A stretch of DNA of 64,000 bases from Neurospora tetrasperma FGSC 2508 (GCF_000213175.1 NW_009799101.1:1205694-1269693); one strand, 5' to 3'; numbered from the stretch's first letter, positions 37,721-49,964 are shown. The notes: generated by a model not told the origin, from the sequence alone. A program made the numbers and translations.

Positions 37721-40700
37721 ATGTTGTTAGCAACAACTTGGAGTGGGGTTACGGTTGGGGGGGAGGTTGAGGTTGAGAAGAAGGAGGAAGTGGTCGTGAT
37801 TGTGGTCATGGAGAAGAAGAATAAGAGTTATGGCTGTTCTTCAAAGCAGCACCAGCGGCAGAAGAAAAGGCGCAGGGCGTCTACTACTGCTGCTGCTGCT
37901 ACTGTCATTGGCAACAACATGAACAAGCAAACCGAGAGAAGAAGAAAGAGAGAGACGAAGAGAAGTAGAGATGTCATGAGAAAAATTCAAAGGATTCTAG
38001 AAATGCGTGGAGTCTGGTGCATGAGGTTTGTAGCGAATATATGGACCTTGAAGTTTCTGTCAATTATCTTAAACTTTTCTATTCTGGGCGCGACTTATAG
38101 ATATGTTGCAAGTCTGTCGTTGATTCGTTTAATGGGTGATGGGTCGAGGGGCATACTCGGACCTCGGACCTCCGAAATCCCACAACCCGGACTTCTCAGG
38201 GAACTAACCGCATAATCACGGCTTGAGGAAGATGGAACATGTGATACCTTGATTGACGGGACTTTAAGAAGTTGAAGTTGCACTGAGGAGTAATACTGCA
38301 CCAACACCTTTTTCCAGATTGTGCCGAGAAAAGTTGGTCTGATGCTTCTGCATCATGCACTTCGCTGCGATGCAAGATCTACCTAGATCAGGTAATCGTA
38401 ACGGGCGCAGTGTCCATGGCAAGTGTCAAAAAAGTCTCCCTGTCAATGGAGAGTGTGAAAAGTGTTTCCATCAACCACAGTCCGTTTATCACATCACATC
38501 AGATGCTCTTCTGAACACCTTCACTCCGGCAGTTTACTATGTACCTTACTTAGTCTGTACCCCACGTTCTTATACTCTCTACCACACAGCTCCCTCCCGA
38601 GGATCAATGTCTACCTACCTAGGTATGTTGTCTAGACATGATTTTTACTCTGATCCCCCACACAGATAATGATGTCGTCGTCCTTTACTGCGTCATCACT
38701 CAAGTCTCGAAAACTCCAGCCAGGACCGAGTCCCTTAGGGGTTTCAGTTGCAGATTGAATTTGGGGCTCTTTTGCTTTTTTATATAGCACTGCCCCCCTC
38801 ATATCAACTGTCAACTGTCACTCCAACCGCGGTCGTCGCCCCCCGCTTCGCCCCGATGGATGTAAGTATTCATAGTGCAAAACCCTTGAGAAACCCCGGA
38901 TTCTTGAGAGAATACCATGAGCAGGATTACATGCCTGTTAAGCATGAGGCCGAAAGGTTCCAAGGTGAGAAGCAAGCACCAAGGTACCTCTACTTAAGTA
39001 GGTATGTAAGTATCCAAGCCTCGGCGAGCTCACCCAGGTACCTACTGGAGTAGTGTATGTACCTAATAGTTAAACCTGGAGGGAAGCAAGCAAGCAAGTA
39101 AGCAAGCAGTGATTGATCGATGTACGTCACAAAGATCGCCGACGGGAGTGTTTGAGAAAAACATGGCAAGTTGTATGTGTAGTGTAGTTAGTGTAAGTAC
39201 TTGGCGCAAACTGCACAACTGCAAACTGTGATAATTCTCTCACTGTGAACCGAACTTCTCCCTCACTTGCTGCGAGCTTCCAGGCTGTAGTGGCATGGCA
39301 TGGCATGGTAAATGCCCTCTTCTTTGCTTTGCTTTGCTCGCTGCTGACACACAAGCGCGCGTAGCCGAGAGGTTAAAGCCAAGCCCGTGAAGAAAAGTTC
39401 GGTAGGATCGTTGCGTGAGAGTAAACAAATGGAAAGTTACGGGTACCGATGGTTGTGGTTTGTATACCTCTAGTGTATGCATGTTCCATTGCTTCATTGC
39501 TTTTTGTGTACACTAATAGGTAAAGATAATCTGGGGAAGGGTTTGTTTGGTGGAAATGTAGTGTAATTGAGGACAAACTGAATTTCAGGGGTTGGTACGT
39601 AGTGAGAGCAGAAAGGATATTCCAGAAATAGATATACATATGTCAGGTATTTTCCGTTTTTGCGCTTTTTCATTGAGAAAACTGAAGGGTTGTTGGCTGG
39701 GTCGGGTCGGGTCGGATCGGTGATGGACGGCCAGGATACTAATGGGAAGGGAAGAAACACCACGGTGTCGGCGATTTGGACACCGTCTTGATCTTGAAAG
39801 GGTGGAGCATTGATTGGGATTGGGATTGGCTTGGATGTGGCGGGGTGTTCTGGCGAGGGCTGTTCGCGTTCGGGGGTCTTGACGATTTGAACCCCGGATC
39901 GGGGAGTGAAGGATTTCCGCATAGATGACAAAACATTTGTTCTGCGCAGTATGTCTTCGGTAGTAATTTTGAAACGAGCGAACGCCGCCGTTTTCAGTTT
40001 ACTGAGTGTTCATAATAGGAAATCAACAGCCGTGAACGGCAATGATAACTGCCAGATTCGTAAACCCCAAGTATACAAGACTCCCATTATAGTCATGTTC
40101 CCTGTCCCATATCTTATATTGTCACTACATAGTATACGCAGTAGGACACTCTACCTCCCGCAAGCAAGATATAAGAAGCTGCGGGTAGGCGATCGATAAT
40201 GGTAATCTTCGTGGCATTGCTGCCGCCGCACAGTTTTCCCACGGTGGCGGTGGATAAACATCGTGGATAGAGAGACAAGGTTTGGGTGGAAGTCTGGAGA
40301 CAAATTTCACAAATTTCCGGATCGATCCGCTCGTTGGAGGCGATTGCGATTGCGATTGCGATTGCGGAGGGCAGGCGGGATACTTGATCTCCTGTCCCTT
40401 GATCGTAGACAGGTACCCTTAGTACTGTACACGTGTGGTATCAAGTCTTGGGATGAATCTTATGGGCTTGTTGGTGAAAGCACTCGTCGTCTGTGAACTT
40501 GCAAGTAGCACATGGATAGAGGTAACAAGGCCCTCCAGTAGTAAGTTGGCCGTCCCGCAGTTCACGGGCGGCCCACGGCCCACGGCGGTCCAATCCCCCG
40601 ATCCGTGGGTATTGGATCCGGAGCCGGTTCTACCTACACACTCGCGTGCGGCGTGCGAGTGACGAATGGCGTGCAGACAAAGTCGCGGAGTGCGGACTCG

Positions 40701-41600
40701 CAGCGAGTGCGTTTATGTGTTACACTACAAAGTGAAAGCATGGCAAGCTAACAGGTACGTGTCCTATGTATAAGTATAGGTCCCTGTTCCAAGAAGGGTA
40801 AGTCGAGGGGAATGCAACGTCAGCATATGTACCCCTTTTTTGGCGTCTCTTCGTTGCAGCCAAAGGGAGGACACCAGCGGGTGGAGCATACAGATTGCAT
40901 ATTCAAGAAGGGAAACAACCTAGGAAGTTGCAAGTGGAAGGGACGGAAAAGGGGGTCATGCAGAACCAAACTAATAGAGGAGGAGTCCGTCCATTGTTTC
41001 TCTGCATGCAATTCATCAATGGAACACTCAGGAACTTGAACTAGATCCGTCACCATGATACATTCAAATGGTCCATAGGCATTTCCCGTTGCCACTTGCC
41101 AGGCGTGCTGCCCTGAGGTGGAGAGTGGAGAGTGGAGTACCCATCTGGCGGGATTGGACGGCCATGTCGATTGAGACCAAACGGCTAGCCAGGTGTGTAC
41201 TTATCAAGGCGGGAGTGACATGCGCATAGCATTGCGTTTTGACAGTTGACAAGCCTTGATACTATCCAACTTTAAGATTCAGGTTGGAACATATGCAGCC
41301 AGCTTAACTTCAATCCATTGGACCAAAACACCAAGGTTTCTCCAGTTGCGAGTCAAATATAGTCCGCTATTGCAATGAGGAAAAAAAGGGTTCAAGTCTC
41401 GAACACACCAAGCACAATGCAAGGAAGCACGCCTGCTGACGACGGTGCTGACCGCTGGGTGGCCTTACTAACAAACTAAAAGTCGCTGCTGCATGTGACA
41501 CACGCCAAAAGCTACATGTTCTTAGATGGTCAGCCCAGGGATCTCAGCAGCGTCAGGACCCTGCCAGCGATGGCGCCTGCTTGCACTAGACTAGTCGAGG
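37721..41600. other. Long intergenic region, no gene recognised
   Basis: Nearly 4 kb with no convincing gene. Right after the synthetase stop a frame stays open for 164 codons (37721-38215), but it is purine-biased low-complexity text and reads as 3' UTR. Features seen are the palindrome TACCTAGGTA (38616-38625), CTACTTAAGTAG (38991-39002), a GCAA/CAAG repeat near 39085-39105, and a GATTGC hexamer repeat (about 40340-40366). Confidence 0.5.
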
Positions 41601-43029
41601 TGCGTGTGGTGGTGGTGGTGGTGGTGGTGGGCAATTAAACTGGCCCTGCCGAGCCAGACCACTTCGGGCTCATGGGGCCATTTGTTAACGTTGGAGAAGC
41701 AGAAACCACATCCACCTTTACCTCCCTTGGTCCCCATCCATCCGTCAGAAAGCACCAATCACGTCCGTCTGTTCCTGGACTTTAATCCCCCATCAAAGTC
41801 TCCTCTTCTTTTCCAGTCTGTCTCTTCCCCTTTGCACCCTGTCGCCTTTTGCTGGTCTTTTTACCCTTCAGGATTTCCTTTTTTACCTCTTGGATTGATC
41901 ACTTCCCTCGCTTCCGTCAATCCTCTTCCTCCTCCTCCTTTTTTCCCCGTCCCTTCCCCCCTCTTTGGCCCTCCCTGGAACATAGTCTCTTCAGTTCCGT
42001 TCTTAGTTGTGGCTTTCCTTCTTCCAATTGCCCGTTGCGCAAGGAGAGACCGCTTCTTCAGTCTTCCACTTTTGGGGCCTACAGCCTTGCAAAACCCAAC
42101 CGAGGTCTCGATCCACTCCTCAATCAGGTCCTTTTGCAAGCTTTGCTCACTCTTCCTTCGACAAACACTCGTTGCCAAGTACCGTCTTGCTAATTACACC
42201 CTTACAACCCTTTCAATTCTTCCCCACGGGACGAAACGAACCCCCCCGACACGACCGCAGACGGACCTTGCTAGCTTTCATCCCGACTGACAAGCCAAGT
42301 CCCAATCTTCGTTCTCGACTCGATTTCCCCCCGGTTCGCTTCTTCTGCCACGGTGTGAAGATTCACTACCTCGCCTTTAACTCGACATTCGCTTGAAGAG
42401 AGAAAGAGAGAAAAAAAAAAAGAGAGAGAGAGGGTCAAATACTTATAAACGTCACGTTGGTCGATTACGATAGCGATATTTAATAGCTCTATACAAAATC
42501 TTCCTTTGTTCGGCTTCGACACGCTTGGATCGATTCCCTCCACATCGACCAACCCCTTTCGGCGCCCCCTGCCGCGAAGCAATTGTCTTTGCTCCAAAGA
42601 GACAAGAACAAAACCAATCCGGCCGCGGTCACCTTCGAGCTCTCCCGGCTGCCTTGGCACTCGACCGTTTCTTTCTCTGAATCCGGCTTGCCTCTTTGCT
42701 TCACTTCTGTCGACGTCCAGTTTCCTGGCTTCGACAATACATAACCGCAACACTTCGAATACCTTTTGTTTCGGCAGCGTTGTGGAGCATCATAGTGACA
42801 GGTTTTAGACAAATCTGTCCGCCATCTCGAGACACCGTGTATACTTACCCAGCAGTCATACTCTCTTGTCGAGTTTTTGGCCGCACTTTCTTGAACAACG
42901 ACTGGTACATTCCATCGCGTGTATCTTCTTCTCGGTTGTGCCTTTACCAAGGGGCACGTTTAATCCTTCAAGACGGCGGTTCTATCTCACCTTTCTCGGG
43001 ACTCCTCTGTCCCGGCGCACTTCCTCGGG
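41601..43029 (+). promoter_or_regulatory. Promoter and probable long pyrimidine-rich leader of the RRM protein gene
   Basis: From about 41690 to 42370 the plus strand is strongly C/T-rich, as in fungal 5' leaders, then a GA/A-rich tract (42395-42432) and a second C/T-rich part up to the start codon. A TGG microsatellite lies at 41608-41630. Several upstream ATGs exist. Transcript ends and leader introns cannot be set from sequence alone. Confidence 0.45.
41608..41630. repeat. TGG trinucleotide microsatellite
   Basis: About eight tandem GGT/TGG units at the left edge of the pyrimidine-rich leader region. Confidence 0.9.
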
Positions 43030-45423
43030 ATGCAAGACTACTCAGGCCACCAGGGTGGGCACAACGGCCACAACGGCCAGGGCCGCTTCGGCCACGCCTC
43101 CAAGCCTTCCAATAGCGACACCGGCTTCTCCCACGGTGCCTTCACTTCCAACATCTCCGGCTTCGCCGAAAGACACCCCCGCCGCGGCAACATTCCTTCG
43201 ATTAATACGCAGCCCATGCAGCAGCAGAACTCCCACCACAACGTCAATGGCCAAGACCTGACCAGTCCCGGTACCGCCTTCGACATGCAGTTCACTCCTT
43301 TGCTGCCCTCTACCCTTCTCGTCGGTAGCCCCTTCCAGCCGGGCACCCCCGCTGGCTTCGCTAGCCCCCAATTCCAGAGCATTCCTGCCTTCCAGCAGCA
43401 ACAGCAGCAGCAGGGTTACCAGTCGCAGAACGGCGCCGCCAGCCCGGTTCAGCAACACATCTCACCCCAGATGTACCAGCCCATCGTTTCACCCTCTGCT
43501 TACGGCGCGCCTCAGTTCTACGCCCCTCAGTCGCCCACGGGTTCTTACAACAACATGGCGCAGATGCAGATGCCTGTCCAGCCGCAGTCTCCGGTCAACA
43601 TGGGCCCCGGCATGGTGACCGGTACCAGCCGTACCGTTTACCTTGGCAACATCCCCCCCGACACCTCTGCTGAGGAGATTCTGGGACATGTTCGTAGCGG
43701 TCAGATCGAGTCCGTGCGGTTGCTCCCGGACAAGAACTGCGCTTTCATTTCTTTCTTGGACGCGAGCTCCGCCACGCATTTCCACTCTGATGCCATCTTG
43801 AAAAAGCTCTGCATCAAGGGGCAGGATATCAAGATTGGCTGGGGCAAGCCTTCACAGGTCCCTACCTCGGTCGCTCTCGCTGTTCAGCAGTCTGGAGCCT
43901 CTCGCAACGTTTACCTTGGCAACCTGCCTGAGGAGGTCACTGAGGAGGAGCTGCGCGAGGATCTTGGAAAGTTCGGTGCCATTGACACCGTCAAGATTGT
44001 GAAGGAGAAGAGCATTGCCTTTGTGCACTTCTTGTCCATTGCCAATGCTATCAAGGCCGTCGCCCAGCTTCCCCAGGAGCCAAAGTGGGCAGCTCCGCGT
44101 CGTGTGTACTATGGCAAGGACAGATGCGCCTACGTCTCCAAGACCCAGCAGCAGAACGCCGCTCAGTACCTTGGTATCTCGCCGGGTTATGCGCACATGC
44201 TCAGTGGTGCGGATCGTGATTTGATTTCTAGCGCCCTGGCTCAGCAGTCCGTCGCTGCCGCCGCCGTCGCCACCACCGCTGGCGGTCTTAACAACCTTGG
44301 AAACCGCACCATCTACCTCGGCAACATCCACCCCGAGACTACTATCGAGGAGATTTGCAATGTCGTCCGCGGAGGTCTGTTGCACCACATTCGCTACATC
44401 CCCGACAAGCACATTTGCTTCGTTACCTTCATCGACCCTACTGCGGCCGCTTCCTTCTTCGCCTTGAGTAACCTCCAGGGCTTGATGATTCACAACCGCC
44501 GGCTGAAGATTGGCTGGGGCAAGCACTCCGGTGCCCTCCCCCCTGCCATCGCTTTGGCCGTCAGTGGTGGCGCTTCTCGTAATGTCTACATCGGCAACCT
44601 TGACGAGACGTGGACTGAAGAGCGCTTGAGGCAGGACTTCTCCGAGTATGGCGAGATCGAGCTCGTTAACACGCTTCGTGAGAAGAGTTGTGCGTTTGTG
44701 AACTTTACGAACATTGCCAATGCCATCAAAGCGATTGAGGCTGTCCGCAGCAAGGAGGAGTACAGGAAGTTCAAGGTCAACTTTGGCAAGGACCGCTGCG
44801 GCAACCCGCCTCGTCAGATGCAGCAGCAGAACAACTCCCGCGACAACCAGGTTCCCTCGCCCCAGGTGAATGGTGCCAGCCAGAACGGAAACTCGCCTAC
44901 TTCCAACGGTGCCCCGGGTCTCCCTGCCCTGTTCAGTCAGCACAACCCGTTGACTATGTACCTTAACCACGTCAGTCAGCAGGCTCAGCATCACCAGCAG
45001 GCCCACCAGCAGTCTCTTGCTCCTTACCAGGCCGCCCTCTTCGGCACCGCTTCGTCCTCACCCAACGAGCAGTCCGGTATGAGCCTCGAGGTCCCTCAGG
45101 GTCCTTCCATGTCCGGCCACCAGCAGTCTGCCAGCATCTCCAACGTTAACGGCTTCATGTCCAACGGCTCTGGCGCCCCCACGATGAACGGTCTGCTTGC
45201 TCCCGGACGATCTTCACACAACCGGGCTGTGAGCTTGCCCGTCCTTGCCCCTGGCTTCGAGAACGGTGGTACCAGCCCGAACAGCCTTCATGGTAGCAAT
45301 GAGGGTAACGGTGAGAGGCGTGGGCATCAATACCAGGCCAGCTACGGCGGTATGGGTGCCGGATTCGGCTTGGCCATTCAGGGAAACCTCAACCAGTGGG
45401 TTGAGGAGGAGGTCACTAACTAA
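43030..45423 (+). CDS. nrd1: Four-RRM RNA-binding protein, Nrd1/Msa2 type
   Basis: Single exon, 797 residues. Four RNA recognition motifs are visible by their RNP2/RNP1 pairs: SRTVYLGNIPPD with NCAFISFLD (about 199-275), SRNVYLGNLPEE with SIAFVHFLS (about 290-365), NRTIYLGNIHPE with HICFVTFID (about 424-500), and SRNVYIGNLDET with SCAFVNFTN (about 515-590). The RRMs occur in two similar pairs, each ending with a GWGK or YYGKDRC-type linker, which suggests an old internal duplication. The flanks are Gln/Asn/Ser/Pro-rich and disordered. The family matches Schizosaccharomyces pombe Nrd1 (negative regulator of differentiation), which binds mRNAs for mating and cytokinesis; it is not related to budding-yeast NRD1. 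A regulatory role in development here is inferred. The start is the first ATG of the frame. Confidence 0.85.
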   Translation: MQDYSGHQGGHNGHNGQGRFGHASKPSNSDTGFSHGAFTSNISGFAERHPRRGNIPSINTQPMQQQNSHHNVNGQDLTSPGTAFDMQFTPLLPSTLLVGSPFQPGTPAGFASPQFQSIPAFQQQQQQQGYQSQNGAASPVQQHISPQMYQPIVSPSAYGAPQFYAPQSPTGSYNNMAQMQMPVQPQSPVNMGPGMVTGTSRTVYLGNIPPDTSAEEILGHVRSGQIESVRLLPDKNCAFISFLDASSATHFHSDAILKKLCIKGQDIKIGWGKPSQVPTSVALAVQQSGASRNVYLGNLPEEVTEEELREDLGKFGAIDTVKIVKEKSIAFVHFLSIANAIKAVAQLPQEPKWAAPRRVYYGKDRCAYVSKTQQQNAAQYLGISPGYAHMLSGADRDLISSALAQQSVAAAAVATTAGGLNNLGNRTIYLGNIHPETTIEEICNVVRGGLLHHIRYIPDKHICFVTFIDPTAAASFFALSNLQGLMIHNRRLKIGWGKHSGALPPAIALAVSGGASRNVYIGNLDETWTEERLRQDFSEYGEIELVNTLREKSCAFVNFTNIANAIKAIEAVRSKEEYRKFKVNFGKDRCGNPPRQMQQQNNSRDNQVPSPQVNGASQNGNSPTSNGAPGLPALFSQHNPLTMYLNHVSQQAQHHQQAHQQSLAPYQAALFGTASSSPNEQSGMSLEVPQGPSMSGHQQSASISNVNGFMSNGSGAPTMNGLLAPGRSSHNRAVSLPVLAPGFENGGTSPNSLHGSNEGNGERRGHQYQASYGGMGAGFGLAIQGNLNQWVEEEVTN

Positions 45424-45928
45424 GATCTCTGACGTCATTGTCGATGTGATACAAACTTTTGAAGCTTCTCGAATCGATCAGTAGGGTAATATAACGGAGG
45501 GTGGGGAGTTGTGTTGTTCATTCGCAGCGAGAGACTACATGATTAAGCATTTGGGATCAGCGACAAAGGGACAATACATGCCAACGGATAGGCAGGTAGG
45601 CAGGCAGGCAGGCGGTTTTTGTTACACTTGCAACAAATGAATGAGCTAGGATGTGGTTGTGTATACGAATCGTTTGCGAGCCATTTACGAAAGATCTCTG
45701 CAAGGGAAGGCAAAGGAGGGGATGGATGGGTTTCTGAAAGAAAATGAAAGATTGAAATATCCTGTTGTAATTTTTCTCTTCGTTCCATTCATGTTTTTTT
45801 TGGTCCTTTATTCTTTTTTCTATCTTACTTATACTTGCTTCGTTGTTTATGTTATGTCTTTTTGTTGGATTGGGTTTCACAGCCACAGAAGCGGAAGTCT
45901 ATATGAAGAAGGAATCATCACACACGTT

Positions 45929-45953
45929 CATCATCATCATCATCATCATCATC
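45929..45953. repeat. CAT trinucleotide microsatellite
   Basis: About eight tandem ATC/CAT units downstream of the RRM gene, probably beyond or inside its 3' UTR. Confidence 0.85.
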
Positions 45954-47280
45954 ACACAAAGCTGGTGTTTTGCTTTGCTTTGCTTTGCTCTGCGTTATGG
46001 AGGCCACCTTGCTTGGTACACACTCGCTGTCTGTCCCCGTTATGATGCTTTTTGACGATCTCGCCATGTTTTGTCTTGTCGTTGTCGTTGTGGTTTGTAT
46101 TGCTATGGACTTGCTTATAGCGGTGGACGTATCTTCTCGAGTCTTTCCCATTTTCTCTCGCTTCGGGCCCACTCAGCTTTTTCTTATTGAAGGAGAAAGC
46201 GGAGGGTCACCTGGACCTATGTGGACAGTAGTGGTTGAGTTGGCTACGGTGTAAGCGTGGTCAGTGAAGAGTAAAGGTAGTTGTGCTCAGGTTGCTTACT
46301 TGGTATCTACCTAGGTCTGTAGTCTAGGGTGTGGGAAAAGATTAGAGTAGCAGAGCACATAGTGGGAAAACGGGTGATTAGAGGAGTTGCAATTGTAGTA
46401 GAATCTGTTGTAGCTGGGTGTAATAATGTGAGGGTATGGACTGCCTGCCCGACTGACGTACTAGCTGGGTGGGTATATCAGATCTCAACAGATCGGGAAG
46501 ATGGGTCTGTAGTAGGTCGACAGAGGTCATGGAATAGTAACTGAAGAGAGAGTGTGTGTATGTAGGTAGGTATGAACCTTATCATGCACTGGCTTGAGAC
46601 CGGCTAGTATAGACCTAAACCACTCAACAGAAGAATAACACGCTCGAAGTATACGAAATACGTGCACGCTTAACATCACCTCCATTCTAGACATGGGCAT
46701 TACTGTAAAATGGACCTCGTGAAACTCAACGCGCGGCTCGGACGCAGTTAAACACTTGCGCGAGTTTATGTATGTATGTCGATCGCTTTAAATGTACGTC
46801 ATCGGTACACTAGGCAGACAAATAACTTGAAATGTAATGACCGGACGGATACCGGTACGCCTTTGTCTTGATGTTTCCAACACACCCGCACACAAGTGCA
46901 ATTGAGGATTGAGAATTGAAGATTGGAGAGCAGAAATCTATGCGTCGCTTATCTTGTTTTTTTACTTTCTTTTTTTTGTTGTATCTATCTCCCAAGTTCA
47001 CAACTTCCTTCTACCATCTCTTCTTTTTTTTTTCTGTTCTTATCGTTTCCCCTCTGTCCCTCCTATCCTTTTTTCTTCTTTCCCTTCTGCCTGACTTGAA
47101 AGGCCCATTATCATTATCATTACCATTTCGTTACCGATTTTTTTTTTTTTTTTTTTTCCTTCTTAAATCTTCTGGTCAACGACGCTATTTCCCCCTCTAT
47201 CTGTTAGGGAGAGTTCTAAGCAGTACCATACCTAACCAACCCTTGGTGAGATCCCCCCAAAGACTTGTAATTGTTTTTGG

Positions 47281-47303
47281 TACCTACCTCCTCTAGGTAG
47301 GTA
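47281..47303. other. Perfect 9-bp inverted repeat (hairpin)
   Basis: TACCTACCT, five bases CCTCT, then AGGTAGGTA. The arms are exact reverse complements. It lies about 110 bp beyond the stop codon of the minus-strand phosphatase gene. The same TACCTA/TAGGTA core is frequent between genes in this window. Confidence 0.85.
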
Positions 47304-47414
47304 GGAGGAGATCTCTCGGAAACGTTGTTGAAAGTCTCTTTCTTCTTCTTCTATTTCTATATCCCTCCCTTCCTTCGTCCTGCCAACTCTTAGCTTGCCT
47401 TAAAAGACACATGT

Positions 47415-49231
47415 TCAAGGATGACCAGCCCACTCCGGCTCACCACTAGGAGGCGTAGCCGGCTGGCCCAAGTTCATTCGGCACTGCTGCTTCCAATCTT
47501 GGGGAGTGAATTTGTCGACTATTGATTTGAAGGCGGACTGTTTTTGTTGTTTATGTCATGTTAGCATTTGTTTTGGTTTCCCGCTGTAACACAAATGGTG
47601 CAACCGCTTGGCAGGGGGAGGAATGCTGGAAATAAGGGGTCCAAATCATAAAGGGTCCAACCAAGTCCATGTTACACAAACAAACTCAAAAAGGGTTGGG
47701 GGAAATGCGGGAAAAGACTAAGGATAAACTGATGACTTACCAAAGTGCAAAATGATTCGTCCCCCTCCAAATGGTTCCCAGGCGTCTTGCACCCCGGAAT
47801 CGTCACCGGCTCGTCGTTGTACCGCATGCGAACGTAGTAGCCGTCCAGCTTGGATTTTTCAGACGAGGTCAGGTACTCGGAGGATTTCCTGCCGATGCCC
47901 GACCCCGGAGGGTTCTTATTCCGACCAGCGCTGCCGGAGAACATGGACTCCCACCAGCCACGCTTGGCGGGGGGTGTTACTGCAGAAATTTGGTCTGCAG
48001 GAGAGCTAGTACTATCCGCCTTACGGAATAACTCGATAGCGATGTGGCTAGTAAACGGAGGCCAGCTGCTGCTGTCGTACGCGCCTAGGCTGGAGAGCAT
48101 TCCCGCCAACGTGGTGTCGTGGCACCCCGACAGACCGAACTTGATGCCAGGGCCTGAGGGGTCCGAGGTGGCTGATTCGGTATTGACGGGATGTGAAGAA
48201 TGTGTGTGCTCAGCGCGGCTGACCATGCGCTCAACGATGTCGCCCAACAACCCACCGATTCCCAACATGCGATACTCGCGCGACTCGTTGAAACCCGCGA
48301 ACCACTCATCACTGGCAATTCTCTCCAAGAGCTTGCGGGCCTTATGGTCATAAAACCCCTCTGGAAGCCGGGTTTCCGGACCATGCGCCAGACTGGCGTT
48401 CACGGTGTCCATGATGCCCGACAGACGCGGCCTCGAGTCGACGGCAACGCGCGGGCTGTTAGCCGGCATCCACTTGCCGTAGACTTTGTTCAGGTACTCC
48501 ATCTCGTCGGAGGTGTTCCACCTGTCTGCCGCGCGCTGGGCGAACGCCCGCGAGAGTGCCGCAAACCGGCGGCAGTTGCCGTCGTTGGGGTAGAGCGTCT
48601 CGTCTCCCGGGCCCCGGGTCAGCACGGTGGGTACGGGAAACTTGCCCGTCTCCGGATCGGCTTCGCGCGTGGAGGGCGGGTACAAGGCCTGGAAGGCCTG
48701 GTGCATGGACTCGAGCGCGCGGGGCACGTTAGTCGACCGCAGGTAGAAGTCGTCGGTGGAGCTGATGGTTTCGGGCAAAAAGCCAAGCCGGTCAACGTAG
48801 AGCTTGCGGAGGCGCATGCCGAGGCGCGAGGTGGACTGGCGGCCTAGGTCCGTCAGGGCGCCAAAGTCGCAAATATCGTCGATTTCGTGGCCGGGCCCCT
48901 TGGCTACCACGGGCTCATCCTTGTGGCCAAAGGTCTCGAGACGGCGCTTCCATTCGACCGTGTGGAAGGAGGGCTTTCCGGTTGTTGTTGGCATTGCCAG
49001 GTCCTTGGGTTTGTTCTCGCCGTTGTAGTCGAGCATTATCGACCTCAGCTGGCGGACGCTGGCGCAGTAGGGCCAGAAGGGCTTGAGACCGGCGTTCTGG
49101 AAGCGGGCGGTTACGGGGGTACGTTCGCCATGGCGCATGAGGATCTGGACCTGCTGGAGTTGGAGGCTGGGTGGGTAGAGCTTGTTGAGTTCATCGTCCG
49201 TGTAGGGAGGACGGGGAGTGAGAGAGGTCAT
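47415..49231 (-). CDS. Histidine acid phosphatase
   Basis: Two exons on the minus strand, 49231-47741 and 47537-47415, encode 537 residues. The 203-nt intron has GTAAGT, ATGCTAACATG and CAACAAAAACAG; it joins in phase zero and yields the C-terminal text FCTLSAFKSIVDKFTPQDW. The branch-2 histidine phosphatase motifs are RHGERTP (residues 33-39), whose His is the phosphate acceptor, and GCHDTTLAG (about 370), the HD proton donor. YLRSTNVPRALESMHQAF carries the second conserved Arg. No signal peptide is present, so it is probably not a secreted phytase; it resembles the lysophosphatidic acid phosphatase (ACP6) branch. A Ser/Gly-rich insertion lies between about 400 and 460. The start ATG sits in CACCATGACC; the frame upstream has no ATG. 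Confidence 0.88.
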
Positions 49232-49964
49232 GGTGAAAGTACCTAGGCTAGGAGGTCGTTCCAAGATATGGATTGTAGGTGTAGTAGAAGGAGGCCGAGA
49301 CCGGGCATGAGAGGATGTTTATGGATGGAGGCCTAATAAGAGGTAACAAAGCCAAGGTAGGGAAGACGGGGGTGGATGGTTGTTCTTATAGGATTTAGAG
49401 TTACAGTCGATCCGAGTCACGACCCATCATGGTGAGTCGACAAGTTGATGTTGATAGGTGAATAGGTGGCTGGCTGGCCGAGTAGGTGAAGAGAACCAAG
49501 ACCTGCGTCGTGGCGTGCGCCCACATTCAAACTGACGGGAACCTCGTTGGGGGTCTGCCTGTCTGTCCGCATCGAGTAATGAATTACACGGGACGAGAGA
49601 GGTAAACATTGCTAACTCGGCTGCTGGAAGACAGAGCCAATGACGTACCAACAGCAACTCGCAAGGCAAGGAGACCCCAACCTGAACAACGCGATTGTCC
49701 AGAGAAGGAACACGGGTATAACCCCAACCCTTTGAACTGGGATCTCGACGACGCCGTGGTGGGGGGTTCCGACTTTTGTGGGGATTCCTCCACATCGGCG
49801 AGGGGAAGGGTCCCGCATCAAGGTCCGCTTCCCCCAGAAATTCCACCGTCCGACCCCTCTCCTCCACTTACACTACTTCTTCATCTTTTGTCAACGACGT
49901 GTCCACTCCTTCACCAACCCAGGACATCATCAAGGTGCTCCCACTTCGTTGTTTGCGACAGACC
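49232..49964. promoter_or_regulatory. Divergent promoter region, phosphatase / PPR protein
   Basis: A 733-bp gap between divergent start codons. The PPR frame is open from 49776, but the stretch before 49965 lacks a mitochondrial presequence and is C-rich leader-like text. No specific sites identified. Confidence 0.45.

Larger units (their letters stand above)
45424..47414. other. Convergent intergenic region, no gene recognised
   Basis: Two kilobases between stop codons of the RRM gene and the phosphatase gene. It includes a GGCA repeat (about 45590-45612), a CAT repeat (about 45929-45953), long T runs (46970-47160, including about 20 T near 47138-47158) and a hairpin at 47281-47303. Open frames here are short and of low complexity. 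Confidence 0.5.

Noticed and set aside
37721-38215. 164-codon frame after the synthetase stop codon (possible readthrough extension)
   Set aside because: The text is purine-rich low complexity followed by AT-rich sequence, which fits a 3' UTR; the synthetase already ends at the usual family terminus.
39360-39430. tRNA-Ser/Leu-like D-arm text (GTAGCCGAGAGGTTAAAGCC)
   Set aside because: No matching T-arm or acceptor stem closure follows at the right spacing, so no tRNA was called.
43852-45006. 384-codon open frame antisense to the four-RRM protein gene
   Set aside because: Same codon-bias effect; the sense strand carries four clear RRMs.
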